The notes beneath the pieces are model-generated. The model was not told the origin of the DNA and made no database searches. It saw only the letters and a list, made by a program, of their open reading frames with translations. From an uncultured Massilia sp. (GTDB taxonomy: Bacteria; Pseudomonadota; Gammaproteobacteria; Burkholderiales; Burkholderiaceae_D), in the NCBI RefSeq assembly GCF_913773735.1, contig NZ_CAJYEB010000022.1, positions 1 to 64,000 of the forward strand: a stretch of 64,000 bases of DNA. The letters run 5' to 3'. Below are positions 56,966-64,000 of this stretch, in pieces (the stretch's first letter is position 1; every line of letters starts with the position of its first letter). The position numbers were made by a program, and so were the translations under genes.

Positions 56966-59900
56966 TTAGGCCAGGAGTTGTTTGATGGTGTGCTTGACCT
57001 GGTTCACGCGCGCGGCCAGGTCCGGCATGGCGGCGGTGATGCGCAGCTTGTCCTGGCCGGCCAGCTTGACGTGGCGGTTCTTCTGGATCAGCGTAATGAT
57101 CCGGATCGGGTCGATCGGCGGCTTTTCCATGAACTGCATGCTGGCCGCCTCGGCGTGGGCGTCGATCTTGACGATGCCGACGTGTCTGGCCAGCACGCGC
57201 AGGCGGTGCGTCTCGATCAGGGCCTTGACGGCGTCCGGCAGCTTGCCGAAGCGGTCGATCAGTTCTTCCTGCATGGCGTCGATGTCGGCCTGCGCCTCGC
57301 AGTTGGCGAGGCGCTTGTAGATCGACAGGCGCTCGTGCACGTCGCCGCAGAAGTCGGCCGGCAGCAGCGCCGGCACGTGCAGGTTGATCTCGGTGGTCGA
57401 GGACAGCGGCGCGCTCATGTCCGGCTCGCGCCCGGCCTTGAGCGCCTTGACCGCTTCGTTCAGCATGTCGGAGTACAGCTGGAAGCCGACCTCCAGCATC
57501 TCCCCCGACTGGCTCTCGCCCAGCACCTCGCCGGCGCCGCGGATCTCCAGGTCGTGCATGGCCAGGTAGAAGCCGCTGCCCAGTTCTTCCATCGCCTGGA
57601 TCGCGTCGAGGCGGCGCTGCGCCTGCTTGGACAGGCCCATCGCGTCGTTCACCAGCAGGTAGGCATAGGCCTGGTGGTGCGAGCGGCCCACGCGCCCGCG
57701 CAGCTGGTGCAGCTGCGCCAGGCCGAACTTGTCGGCGCGGTGCATGATGATGGTGTTCGCGGTGGGCACGTCGATGCCGGTCTCGATGATCGTCGTGCAC
57801 AGCAGGATGTTGAAGCGCTGGGCCACGAAGTCGCGCATCACCCGTTCGAGGTCGCGCTCGTGCATCTGGCCGTGCGCCACGCCGATGCGCGCCTCGGGCA
57901 GCAGCTCGCGCAGCATCGCCAGGCGGTTCTCGATCGTCTCGACCTCGTTGTGCAGGAAGTAGATCTGGCCGCCGCGCTTGAGTTCGCGCAGGCAGGCTTC
58001 GCGGATCACGGAGCCGTCCTCGCTGCGCACGAAGGTCTTGATGGCCAGGCGCTTCTGCGGCGCCGTGGCGATGACGGAAAAGTCGCGCAGGCCCTCCAGC
58101 GCCATGCCCAGCGTGCGCGGGATCGGCGTGGCGGTCAGCGTCAGCACGTCGACCTCGGCGCGCAGCGCCTTCAGCGCTTCCTTCTGGCGCACGCCGAAGC
58201 GGTGTTCCTCGTCGATGATGACGAGGCCCAGCCGGGTGAACTTGACGTCGGGCGACAGCAGCTTGTGGGTGCCGATCACGATGTCGACGGTGCCGTCGGC
58301 CATGCCCTTGATCGCGTTGTTGATCTCCTTGCCGGTCCGAAAACGCGACAGTTCCGCGATCTTCACGGGCCAGTCGGCGAAGCGGTCGCTGAACGTCTGC
58401 GCGTGCTGCTCGGCCAGCAGCGTGGTCGGCGCCAGGATCGCCACCTGCTTGCCGCCCATGACGGCGATGAAGGCGGCGCGCAGGGCGACTTCGGTCTTGC
58501 CGAAGCCGACGTCGCCGCATACCAGGCGGTCCATCGGGCGGCCCGAGGTCATGTCCTGGATGACGGCGGCGATGGCCGCGCGCTGGTCCGGCGTCTCGTC
58601 GAAGCCGAAGCTCTGCGCGAAGTTCTCGTAGTCGACGCTCGCGTATTCGAAGGCATGGCCCTGGCGCGCGGCGCGGCGCGCGTACAGGTTGAGCAGCTCG
58701 GCGGCGGTGTCGCGCACCTGCTCGGCCGCCTTCCTCTTGGCCTTGTCCCACTGGCCGGAACCGAGCGCGTGCAGCGGCGCGTCCTCGGGCGAGGCGCCGG
58801 AGTAGCGCGAGATCACGTGCAGCTGCGACACCGGCACATACAGTTTCGACTCTTTCGCGTATTCCAGGTGCAGGAACTCGGTCTCGCCTTCGCCCAGGTC
58901 CATGCTCATCAGGCCCATGTAGCGGCCGATGCCGTGGTTGATGTGCACGACCGGGTCGCCCACCTTCAGCTCGGACAGGTCGCGCACCATCGACTCGACC
59001 TGGGTCGTCGCTTCCTGCTTCTTGCGGCCGGCGCGCTTGCCGCCGCCAGCGTACAGCTCGGTCTCGGTGATGAACACCAGGCGCCCGCAGGACGCGTCCA
59101 TCAGCTCGAAGCCGGCCTGCAGCGGGGCCACGCCCAGCAGCGCGCGCGCATCCGCCGCGCACACGCCGGCATAGCCCTCGACCGGCGCCAGTGCCAGCTT
59201 GTATTCGTTGAAGTACTGCTGCAGCGTCTCGCGCCGGCCGGCCGACTCGGCGCAGATCATCACCCTGGTGCCCGGCTCGGCGGCGGCGCGCGCGAGGTAG
59301 GCGCGCAGGTTCGCCAGCGGGTCGTCCAGGCGGCGGTTGACGGCCACGTCGGGCAGCGGCGCGGACAGCGCCGACGCCCCGGCCTGGGGATCGCGCGCGA
59401 TGGCCCAGCGGCCGTGGCGCTTGGCGTGCGAGAAGAACTGCTCGGCGCCGAGGAAGATCTCCTTCGGCTCCAGCACCGGGCGTTCGCGGTCGCTCTTGAG
59501 GAACCGGTAGCGCGAGTCGGTGTCGACCCAGAAGCGCTGGATCGCCTCGTCGATGTCGCCCACCAGCGCCAGCGCGGCGTCGTCGGGCAGGTAGTCGAAC
59601 AGCGTGGCCGTCGCGTCGAAGAACAGCGGCAGGTAGTATTCGATGCCGGCCGAGGCGATGCCGTTGCCGATGTCCTTGTAGATCGTCGAGCGGCTCGGGT
59701 CGCCCTCGAAGCGTTCGCGCCAGCGGCCGCGGAACGCGGTGCGCGCCGGCTCGTCCATCGGGAATTCGCGGCCCGGCAGCATGCGCACCTCCTTCACCGG
59801 ATACAGCGAGCGCTGGGTGTCGGCGTCGAAGGTGCGGATGGTCTCGATCTCGTCGCCGAACAGGTCGATGCGGTAGGGCAGCGCGGAACCCATCGGGAAC

Positions 59901-60424
59901 AGGTCGATCAGGCCGCCGCGCACCGAGTATTCGCCCGGCGACATCACCTGCGAGACGTGGCTGTAGCCGGCCAGCGTGAGCTGGGCCTTGAGCTTTGCCT
60001 CGTCCAGGCTTTCGCCCTGGCGGAAGAAGAAGGTGTAGGCGGCCAGGAAGGACGGCGGGGCCAGGCGCACCAGCGCCGTGGTGGCCGGCACCACCAGCAC
60101 GTCGCAGTGGCCGTTGCGGATCTCGTGCAGCGTGGCCAGGCGCTCCGACACCAGGTCCTGGTGCGGCGAGAACGCGTCGTAGGGCAGGGTTTCCCAGTCC
60201 GGCAGCAGGTGGCAGGCCAGCTTGCCCTCGGCGAACCAGGGGATTTCCTCGAGCAGGCGCTGGCCGTCGCCGGCGCTGGCGACGACCACCGTCAGCATGC
60301 GCTTGTCCGCCTTCAGGGCCTGGGCGGCGAGGGCGAGGGCATAGGCGTCGCTCGAGCCGTGCAGGTGCGGCAGGGCGAAACGGGTTCCGGGTTTGGGGAG
60401 GTGCTTGTTGAGATCGAAAGGCAT
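56966..60424 (-). CDS. mfd: Transcription-repair coupling factor
   Basis: This 1152-aa SF2 translocase removes RNA polymerase stalled at DNA damage and recruits UvrA. It shows the UvrB-like N-terminal modules, the RNA polymerase interaction region (GDPVVHINHGIGRY), and a RecG-like motor with GDVGFGKTEVALRAAF, DEEHRFGV, TATPIPRTL and QLRGRVGRS, then the TRCF C-terminal domain. Full length is normal. I start at ATG 60424 (MPFDLNKHLPKPG), where conservation begins. Confidence 0.96.
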   Translation of the reverse strand: MPFDLNKHLPKPGTRFALPHLHGSSDAYALALAAQALKADKRMLTVVVASAGDGQRLLEEIPWFAEGKLACHLLPDWETLPYDAFSPHQDLVSERLATLHEIRNGHCDVLVVPATTALVRLAPPSFLAAYTFFFRQGESLDEAKLKAQLTLAGYSHVSQVMSPGEYSVRGGLIDLFPMGSALPYRIDLFGDEIETIRTFDADTQRSLYPVKEVRMLPGREFPMDEPARTAFRGRWRERFEGDPSRSTIYKDIGNGIASAGIEYYLPLFFDATATLFDYLPDDAALALVGDIDEAIQRFWVDTDSRYRFLKSDRERPVLEPKEIFLGAEQFFSHAKRHGRWAIARDPQAGASALSAPLPDVAVNRRLDDPLANLRAYLARAAAEPGTRVMICAESAGRRETLQQYFNEYKLALAPVEGYAGVCAADARALLGVAPLQAGFELMDASCGRLVFITETELYAGGGKRAGRKKQEATTQVESMVRDLSELKVGDPVVHINHGIGRYMGLMSMDLGEGETEFLHLEYAKESKLYVPVSQLHVISRYSGASPEDAPLHALGSGQWDKAKRKAAEQVRDTAAELLNLYARRAARQGHAFEYASVDYENFAQSFGFDETPDQRAAIAAVIQDMTSGRPMDRLVCGDVGFGKTEVALRAAFIAVMGGKQVAILAPTTLLAEQHAQTFSDRFADWPVKIAELSRFRTGKEINNAIKGMADGTVDIVIGTHKLLSPDVKFTRLGLVIIDEEHRFGVRQKEALKALRAEVDVLTLTATPIPRTLGMALEGLRDFSVIATAPQKRLAIKTFVRSEDGSVIREACLRELKRGGQIYFLHNEVETIENRLAMLRELLPEARIGVAHGQMHERDLERVMRDFVAQRFNILLCTTIIETGIDVPTANTIIMHRADKFGLAQLHQLRGRVGRSHHQAYAYLLVNDAMGLSKQAQRRLDAIQAMEELGSGFYLAMHDLEIRGAGEVLGESQSGEMLEVGFQLYSDMLNEAVKALKAGREPDMSAPLSSTTEINLHVPALLPADFCGDVHERLSIYKRLANCEAQADIDAMQEELIDRFGKLPDAVKALIETHRLRVLARHVGIVKIDAHAEAASMQFMEKPPIDPIRIITLIQKNRHVKLAGQDKLRITAAMPDLAARVNQVKHTIKQLLA

Positions 60425-60461
60425 TGACGCGCGCTGTCCAGAATCGGGAAGACCGGGATCC

Positions 60462-60467
60462 ATTATA
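60462..60467 (-). promoter_or_regulatory. Possible -10 element of mfd-serB
   Basis: TATAAT on the minus strand lies 38 bases before the mfd start, in an otherwise GC-rich gap. No good -35 is visible. Confidence 0.45.
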
Positions 60468-60528
60468 GACGAACGGCGTGCCCGGGCGCGGGCGCGCGCG
60501 TGGCGCGGACCGGGCGGGGCGGGTCCGT

Positions 60529-61542
60529 TCAGGCGGCGTCGTCGCCGAGCCGTCCGAACACGTGCGCCTGCGCCGCCGGCAGCGTGGCCAGGCGGGCGTC
60601 GTCGGCCCCCAGCGCGCCGGCGTCGAACAGCAGGCGCAGCTTGGCGAGGCGGTCGGCCTGGCCCAGCGCCTCGGCCAGCGGCCGGGTGCCGGCGCGGCCG
60701 GCGCGCACGATGGCGCCGGCCACCGGCGCGGGCAGTTCCCAGTGCTGGGCGATGCGCGCCGACAGCGCGCGCGCGCCGTCCAGCGCCGCGGCGGCGAAGG
60801 CCACGTCCTGCGGTACGCCGGACGTGCCCAGGAAGCGGTCGAACAGGCGGAACGCGACCACCAGGCCGACGTCGTGCATCAATCCCGCCAGGTAGGCTTC
60901 GAACGGGTCGGCGCCCAGGCCCGGCGCCAGCAGCCCGGCGACGCGCGCGCAGCGCTCGGAATGGCGCCAGACCTGGGGCGCCACCCGGTTGGCGCAGGCC
61001 CCGGCGCGCATGCCGATCACCGGACGGAAGGCGGCGCGCGCGATCAGCATGCGCAGGCCGTTCTGGCCCAGCACCATGACGGCGGCGTCGATCGAGCGCA
61101 CCGGGCTGGCCGGACGGTAGAAGGGGCTGTTGGCTTCGCGGATCGTCTCGGCCAGCAGCGCCGGGTCGCGCGCCACCTGGCGCGCCAGCTCGCCGCTGGA
61201 CACGCCCTCGTCGCGCAGGCTGCGCAGCAGGCGCGGAATGACCTCGGGCACGCGCGGCACCATGTCGGCGGCGGCGCCGGGCGCCGTGGCCAGGCGCGCC
61301 ACCGCGTCCAGCGCGCGCTGGCGCGCGGCGTCGGTCGGCTCGCCGGCGACGTCCTGGGTGAGCCAGCGCCAGAACGCGGCGTCCAGCACGCGCCGGGCGG
61401 CGCCGGCGGCGTCCTCATCGCCAGCGCCGATGGCGGCGCCGGCGCCACTGGCAGCGGCAGCGGCAGCGGACGCGGCAACGGCAGTAGCGGCGCCCGGCGC
61501 CGCCGCGGCGCCGCCGAACAGCCGCGCTAACCAGTTCTTCAT
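60529..61542 (-). CDS. HDOD-domain protein
   Basis: This 337-aa protein has an Ala-rich N-terminus and a HDOD region (PRVPEVIPRLLRSLRDEGVS, LARQVARDPALLAETIREAN, LGQNGLRMLIARAAFRPV) of the type found in signalling proteins. It includes a partial HD-like LAGLMHDVGLVVAF that probably lacks catalysis. HDOD proteins often act in regulation or stress responses. Role here is unknown. ATG 61542 (MKNWLARLFGG) is the usual family start. Confidence 0.82.
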   Translation of the reverse strand: MKNWLARLFGGAAAAPGAATAVAASAAAAAASGAGAAIGAGDEDAAGAARRVLDAAFWRWLTQDVAGEPTDAARQRALDAVARLATAPGAAADMVPRVPEVIPRLLRSLRDEGVSSGELARQVARDPALLAETIREANSPFYRPASPVRSIDAAVMVLGQNGLRMLIARAAFRPVIGMRAGACANRVAPQVWRHSERCARVAGLLAPGLGADPFEAYLAGLMHDVGLVVAFRLFDRFLGTSGVPQDVAFAAAALDGARALSARIAQHWELPAPVAGAIVRAGRAGTRPLAEALGQADRLAKLRLLFDAGALGADDARLATLPAAQAHVFGRLGDDAA

Positions 61543-61609
61543 CGTGGGCCAGGCCTCGCTGCAGTGGACATGCCCGCATTCTACCAAGGCGCCGGCCGGC
61601 CGATGCCAC

Positions 61610-61659
61610 GAACGCCACGCGGCGGCAAGCGCTTGCGCGCCTGCCGCCGCGTGGCGTTC
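61610..61659 (-). terminator. 18-bp perfect inverted repeat, possible terminator or attenuator
   Basis: GAACGCCACGCGGCGGCA (61610-61627) is matched exactly by its complement at 61642-61659, with a 14-base spacer. It follows the lipoprotein gene on the minus strand but no T-run follows, so it would be a factor-dependent or RNA-stabilising hairpin. Confidence 0.6.
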
Positions 61660-61672
61660 ACGTCGCTACCGC

Positions 61673-62026
61673 TCAGCGGGTGCCGGGCGGGTTGGATGCC
61701 GGGGCGTTCGGGTCGGTGGTCTGCGTGCTGCCGGTGCCGACGGCCGAGGTGCCGGTCGGCGCCGAACTCGACGTGCCGGAGGCGCCATTGCCCGAGGTAC
61801 CCATGGTGCCCGACTGGCTGGTGCCGGTGGCGCTGGAACCGGCATAGCCGTTGTTGTTCCAGCTCTGCGCGCTGCCCTGGCCGCTGCCGGTGGTGCCCAT
61901 CGAGCTGCCCTCGGTGCCGGACGCGGAGCTGCCGCTCATCGTGTCGGTGCTGGTGTCGGTGGTGCTGCAGGCCGCGAGGCTGAACGCCATGATGCCGCCG
62001 ATGAGAATGCCTTGATAGGTTTTCAT
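61673..62026 (-). CDS. Small Ser/Thr/Gly-rich lipoprotein
   Basis: This 117-aa protein has a lipobox (MAFSLAACST) followed by an extremely Ser/Thr/Gly-rich body with no fixed hydrophobic core (for example SGTSSSAPTGTSAVGTGSTQ). It is probably disordered and anchored to the outer membrane. No family is recognised. Expression is supported by GGAGAG before the ATG and the hairpin after the stop. Confidence 0.7.
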   Translation of the reverse strand: MKTYQGILIGGIMAFSLAACSTTDTSTDTMSGSSASGTEGSSMGTTGSGQGSAQSWNNNGYAGSSATGTSQSGTMGTSGNGASGTSSSAPTGTSAVGTGSTQTTDPNAPASNPPGTR

Positions 62027-62195
62027 GGTTCTCTCCTGTTGGTGGGTAAGACCATGATGGCGCCGATGGCGCGCAATCCAAATAGGATGAGTGCGGCAAC
62101 GCTTGTAGGACCAGGCGGACGGACAGGCGCGACGCGGGGCGGTCGCCGCGCTTCCCGTCGCCCCGGCCTGCGCCGGGATGACGGGGAGGCGAGGC

Positions 62196-64000
62196 TCAGA
62201 ACAGGCTGTTCGGCGCCGGCTGCTGCTGGGCGCCCGGCAACTGGCCCGGCGGCGCCGTGCCGTCGGCCGGGGCGGCGGGCGCGTTCGGGTCGACCTGCTG
62301 GTCGAGGTCGACACCGCTGAACGCCGGCGAGTCGGCGTATTCGGCGTACACCCAGTCGTCGTTCTCGCGCACCAGCCCTTCCGGTTCGGCGCGCACGGTT
62401 TCCGGCCGCCTGGCGACGGCCACGCGCATGTAGTCGATCCAGATCGGCAGCGCCAGCGTGGCGCCGAACTCGCGCCCGCCCAGCGAACGCGGGTCGTCGT
62501 AGCCCATCCACGCGACCGCCACCACGTTGCCGGCATACCCCGAGAACCAGCCGTCGACGGCGTCGCTGGTGGTGCCGGTCTTGCCGGCGATGTCGCCGCG
62601 GCCGAGCGCCTTGGTGGCGGCCGCGCCGGTGCCGTAGCGGGTCACGTCGCGCAGCATGCTGTCGGTGACGTAGGCGTTGCGCGCGTCCAGCACGCGGCTT
62701 TCCTCGGTGCGCGCGGGCGGCTTGGTTTCCTGGATCACCTTGCCGTTGGCATCCTCGATGCGCGCGATCAGGTAGGGCTGCACCGCGTAGCCGCCGTTGG
62801 CGAACACGGCGTAGGCGCCGGCCATCTGCAGGGGCGTCACCGCGCCCGTGCCCAGCGCCAGCGTGTAGTTCTTGGGCTGGCGGTTCAGGTCGAAGCCGAA
62901 GCGGCCCAGGTATTCGTGGGCGAACGGCACCGATACCGCGCGCAGCAGGCGCACCGACGGCACGTTCTTCGATTCGGCCAGCGCGCGCCGCATCGTGATC
63001 GGGCCGTCCCACTTGAAGTCGTCGTTCTGCGGCGACCAGGTCTTGCCGGCGTCCTCGCCCGCCATGTCGAGCGGCGCGTCGAGGATGCGCGTGGCCGGCG
63101 AGTAGCCCTTCTCGATGGCGGCCGAGTAGATGAACGGCTTCATGCCCGAACCGGGCTGGCGCCAGGCCTGCGTGACGTGGTTGAATTTCTGGAAGTTGTA
63201 GTCGAAGCCGCCCACCAGCGCGTGGTAGGCGCCGGTATCGGCGTCGATGGCGACGAAGGCCGCCGCCACCTGCGGCACCTGGGTGACCGACCAGCCGCCC
63301 TTGGCGTCGCGGGCGACGCGGATCACGGCGCCCGGCGCCAGCTTCAGTGCCTCCCTGGCGTTGGCGGCCAGGCCGGCGGCCGCGAACTTCAGGCCGGCGC
63401 CGGACAGGTCGACCACGTCGCCGTCGATGGTCTCGACGCGCACGCTCTTGCCGGAAACCTGCAGCACCACGGCCGGGATCAGGCCGTCGCTGACGGGGCG
63501 CCGGGCCAGCGCGTCGTTGATGGCGTCCTCGCGTTCCTGGGCGTCGGACGGCAGGTCGATGCGGCCTTCCGGGCCGCGCCAGCCGTGGCGCTGGTCGTAG
63601 GCGATGACGTTGCGGCGCACCGAGGCGTAGGCGGCGTCCTGTTCGTTCTTCAGGATGGTCGTGTAGACCTTGATGCCCTTGGTGTAGGCGTCTTCCTTGA
63701 ACTGGCTGTAGACCACCTGGCGCGCGAGTTCCGCCACGTATTCGGCGTGCGAGTCGAATTCCTGGCCGCGCGTGTTCACGCGCAGCGGCTCGGCCATCGC
63801 GGCCTGGTACTGCGATTCGCTGATGTAGTCGAGCGCGCGCATGCGGCCCAGCACCTGGTGCTGGCGCTCGCGCGCCCGCTTCGGGTTCACCGCCGGGTTG
63901 TGGCGCGACGGGTTCTGCGGCAGGCCGGCCAGCATCGCCATCTCGGCGATCGACAGCTGGTCGAGGCGCTTGCCGAAATAGGTGCGCGCGGCGCTCGAGA
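62196..64000 (-). CDS. mrcA: Penicillin-binding protein 1A (C-terminal part; start lies beyond the window)
   Basis: The visible 600 residues are the end of the glycosyltransferase domain (TYFGKRLDQLSIAEMAML, LPQNPSRHNP), the linker (OB-like) domain and the transpeptidase domain with SGMK (catalytic Ser), SKN and KTGTT. The enzyme builds and crosslinks peptidoglycan in the inner membrane. A Pro/Gln/Ala-rich tail ends the protein. The N-terminus, including the membrane anchor, lies to the right of the window. Confidence 0.93.
   Translation of the reverse strand, partial: SSAARTYFGKRLDQLSIAEMAMLAGLPQNPSRHNPAVNPKRARERQHQVLGRMRALDYISESQYQAAMAEPLRVNTRGQEFDSHAEYVAELARQVVYSQFKEDAYTKGIKVYTTILKNEQDAAYASVRRNVIAYDQRHGWRGPEGRIDLPSDAQEREDAINDALARRPVSDGLIPAVVLQVSGKSVRVETIDGDVVDLSGAGLKFAAAGLAANAREALKLAPGAVIRVARDAKGGWSVTQVPQVAAAFVAIDADTGAYHALVGGFDYNFQKFNHVTQAWRQPGSGMKPFIYSAAIEKGYSPATRILDAPLDMAGEDAGKTWSPQNDDFKWDGPITMRRALAESKNVPSVRLLRAVSVPFAHEYLGRFGFDLNRQPKNYTLALGTGAVTPLQMAGAYAVFANGGYAVQPYLIARIEDANGKVIQETKPPARTEESRVLDARNAYVTDSMLRDVTRYGTGAAATKALGRGDIAGKTGTTSDAVDGWFSGYAGNVVAVAWMGYDDPRSLGGREFGATLALPIWIDYMRVAVARRPETVRAEPEGLVRENDDWVYAEYADSPAFSGVDLDQQVDPNAPAAPADGTAPPGQLPGAQQQPAPNSLF

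Overview
The window is high-GC DNA from a betaproteobacterium, most likely of the Massilia/Telluria group (Oxalobacteraceae). This rests on the very strong third-position G+C, several large TonB-dependent receptors, a GlcNAc/chitin utilisation cluster, and housekeeping genes (serB, mfd, mrcA) of betaproteobacterial type. The species assignment is an inference.

Region 1 (1-12988) is an accessory island. Its left edge is the right end of an IS3-family element (1-127), followed by a broken IS5-family element (390-1517). Its right edge is the left-end stump of a related IS3 element (12890-12988) that has cut into an AraC-type regulator. Between them lies a compact plus-strand gene set: a protein with an OGG/HhH-like C-terminal half (1723-2529), an unknown 420-aa protein (2584-3846), a phospholipase-D-like protein (3843-5822), a 1391-aa SNF2-type helicase (5797-9972) and a 129-aa protein (9991-10380). 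After these come an ankyrin-repeat pseudogene on the opposite strand and a coupled pair made of an unknown 137-aa protein and a WYL-domain regulator (11366-12786). The nuclease-like and helicase pair, the WYL regulator and the IS borders together suggest an anti-phage defence operon of a type I cannot match to a named system. It is the best candidate here for an undescribed system.

Region 2 (12986-19602) is an iron- or metal-type uptake unit on the minus strand: a His/Cys-containing small membrane protein, an ABC ATPase, two ABC-2 permeases and a TonB receptor, with a possible Fur box upstream. Region 3 (19700-25163) holds an AraC regulator, a short-chain dehydrogenase, a VOC protein, a sulfur module (two YeeE/YedE membrane proteins with a BigR-like ArsR repressor and an AT-rich operator) and a class C-type beta-lactamase-fold lipoprotein. 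Region 4 (25660-30466) has an S9 peptidase and a HAF-repeat/PKD secreted protein.

Region 5 (30467-44485) is a chitin/N-acetylglucosamine cluster: a FucP-type transporter, a TonB receptor, a secreted lipoprotein with a possible alpha-toroid fold, a solute-binding protein, a GH20 hexosaminidase, and then a second solute-binding protein fused by overlaps to an OmpR-type regulator and histidine kinase. The solute-binding proteins have no permease beside them and may be periplasmic sensors. Phased TGTAA repeats upstream of the transporter are candidate regulator sites.

Region 6 (44528-53639) contains a cysteine-dioxygenase-like enzyme, a NarL-type two-component pair, a TonB receptor, a heavy-metal-type (CusRS-like) two-component pair, an intact IS1595-family element inserted in a terminator T-tract, and a small lipoprotein. 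Region 7 (53831-64000) is mostly conserved chromosome: a secreted unknown protein, a Tat-exported SGNH hydrolase, serB, mfd, an HDOD protein, a Ser/Thr/Gly-rich lipoprotein, and the C-terminal part of penicillin-binding protein 1A running off the window. I see no rRNA, tRNA or CRISPR array.
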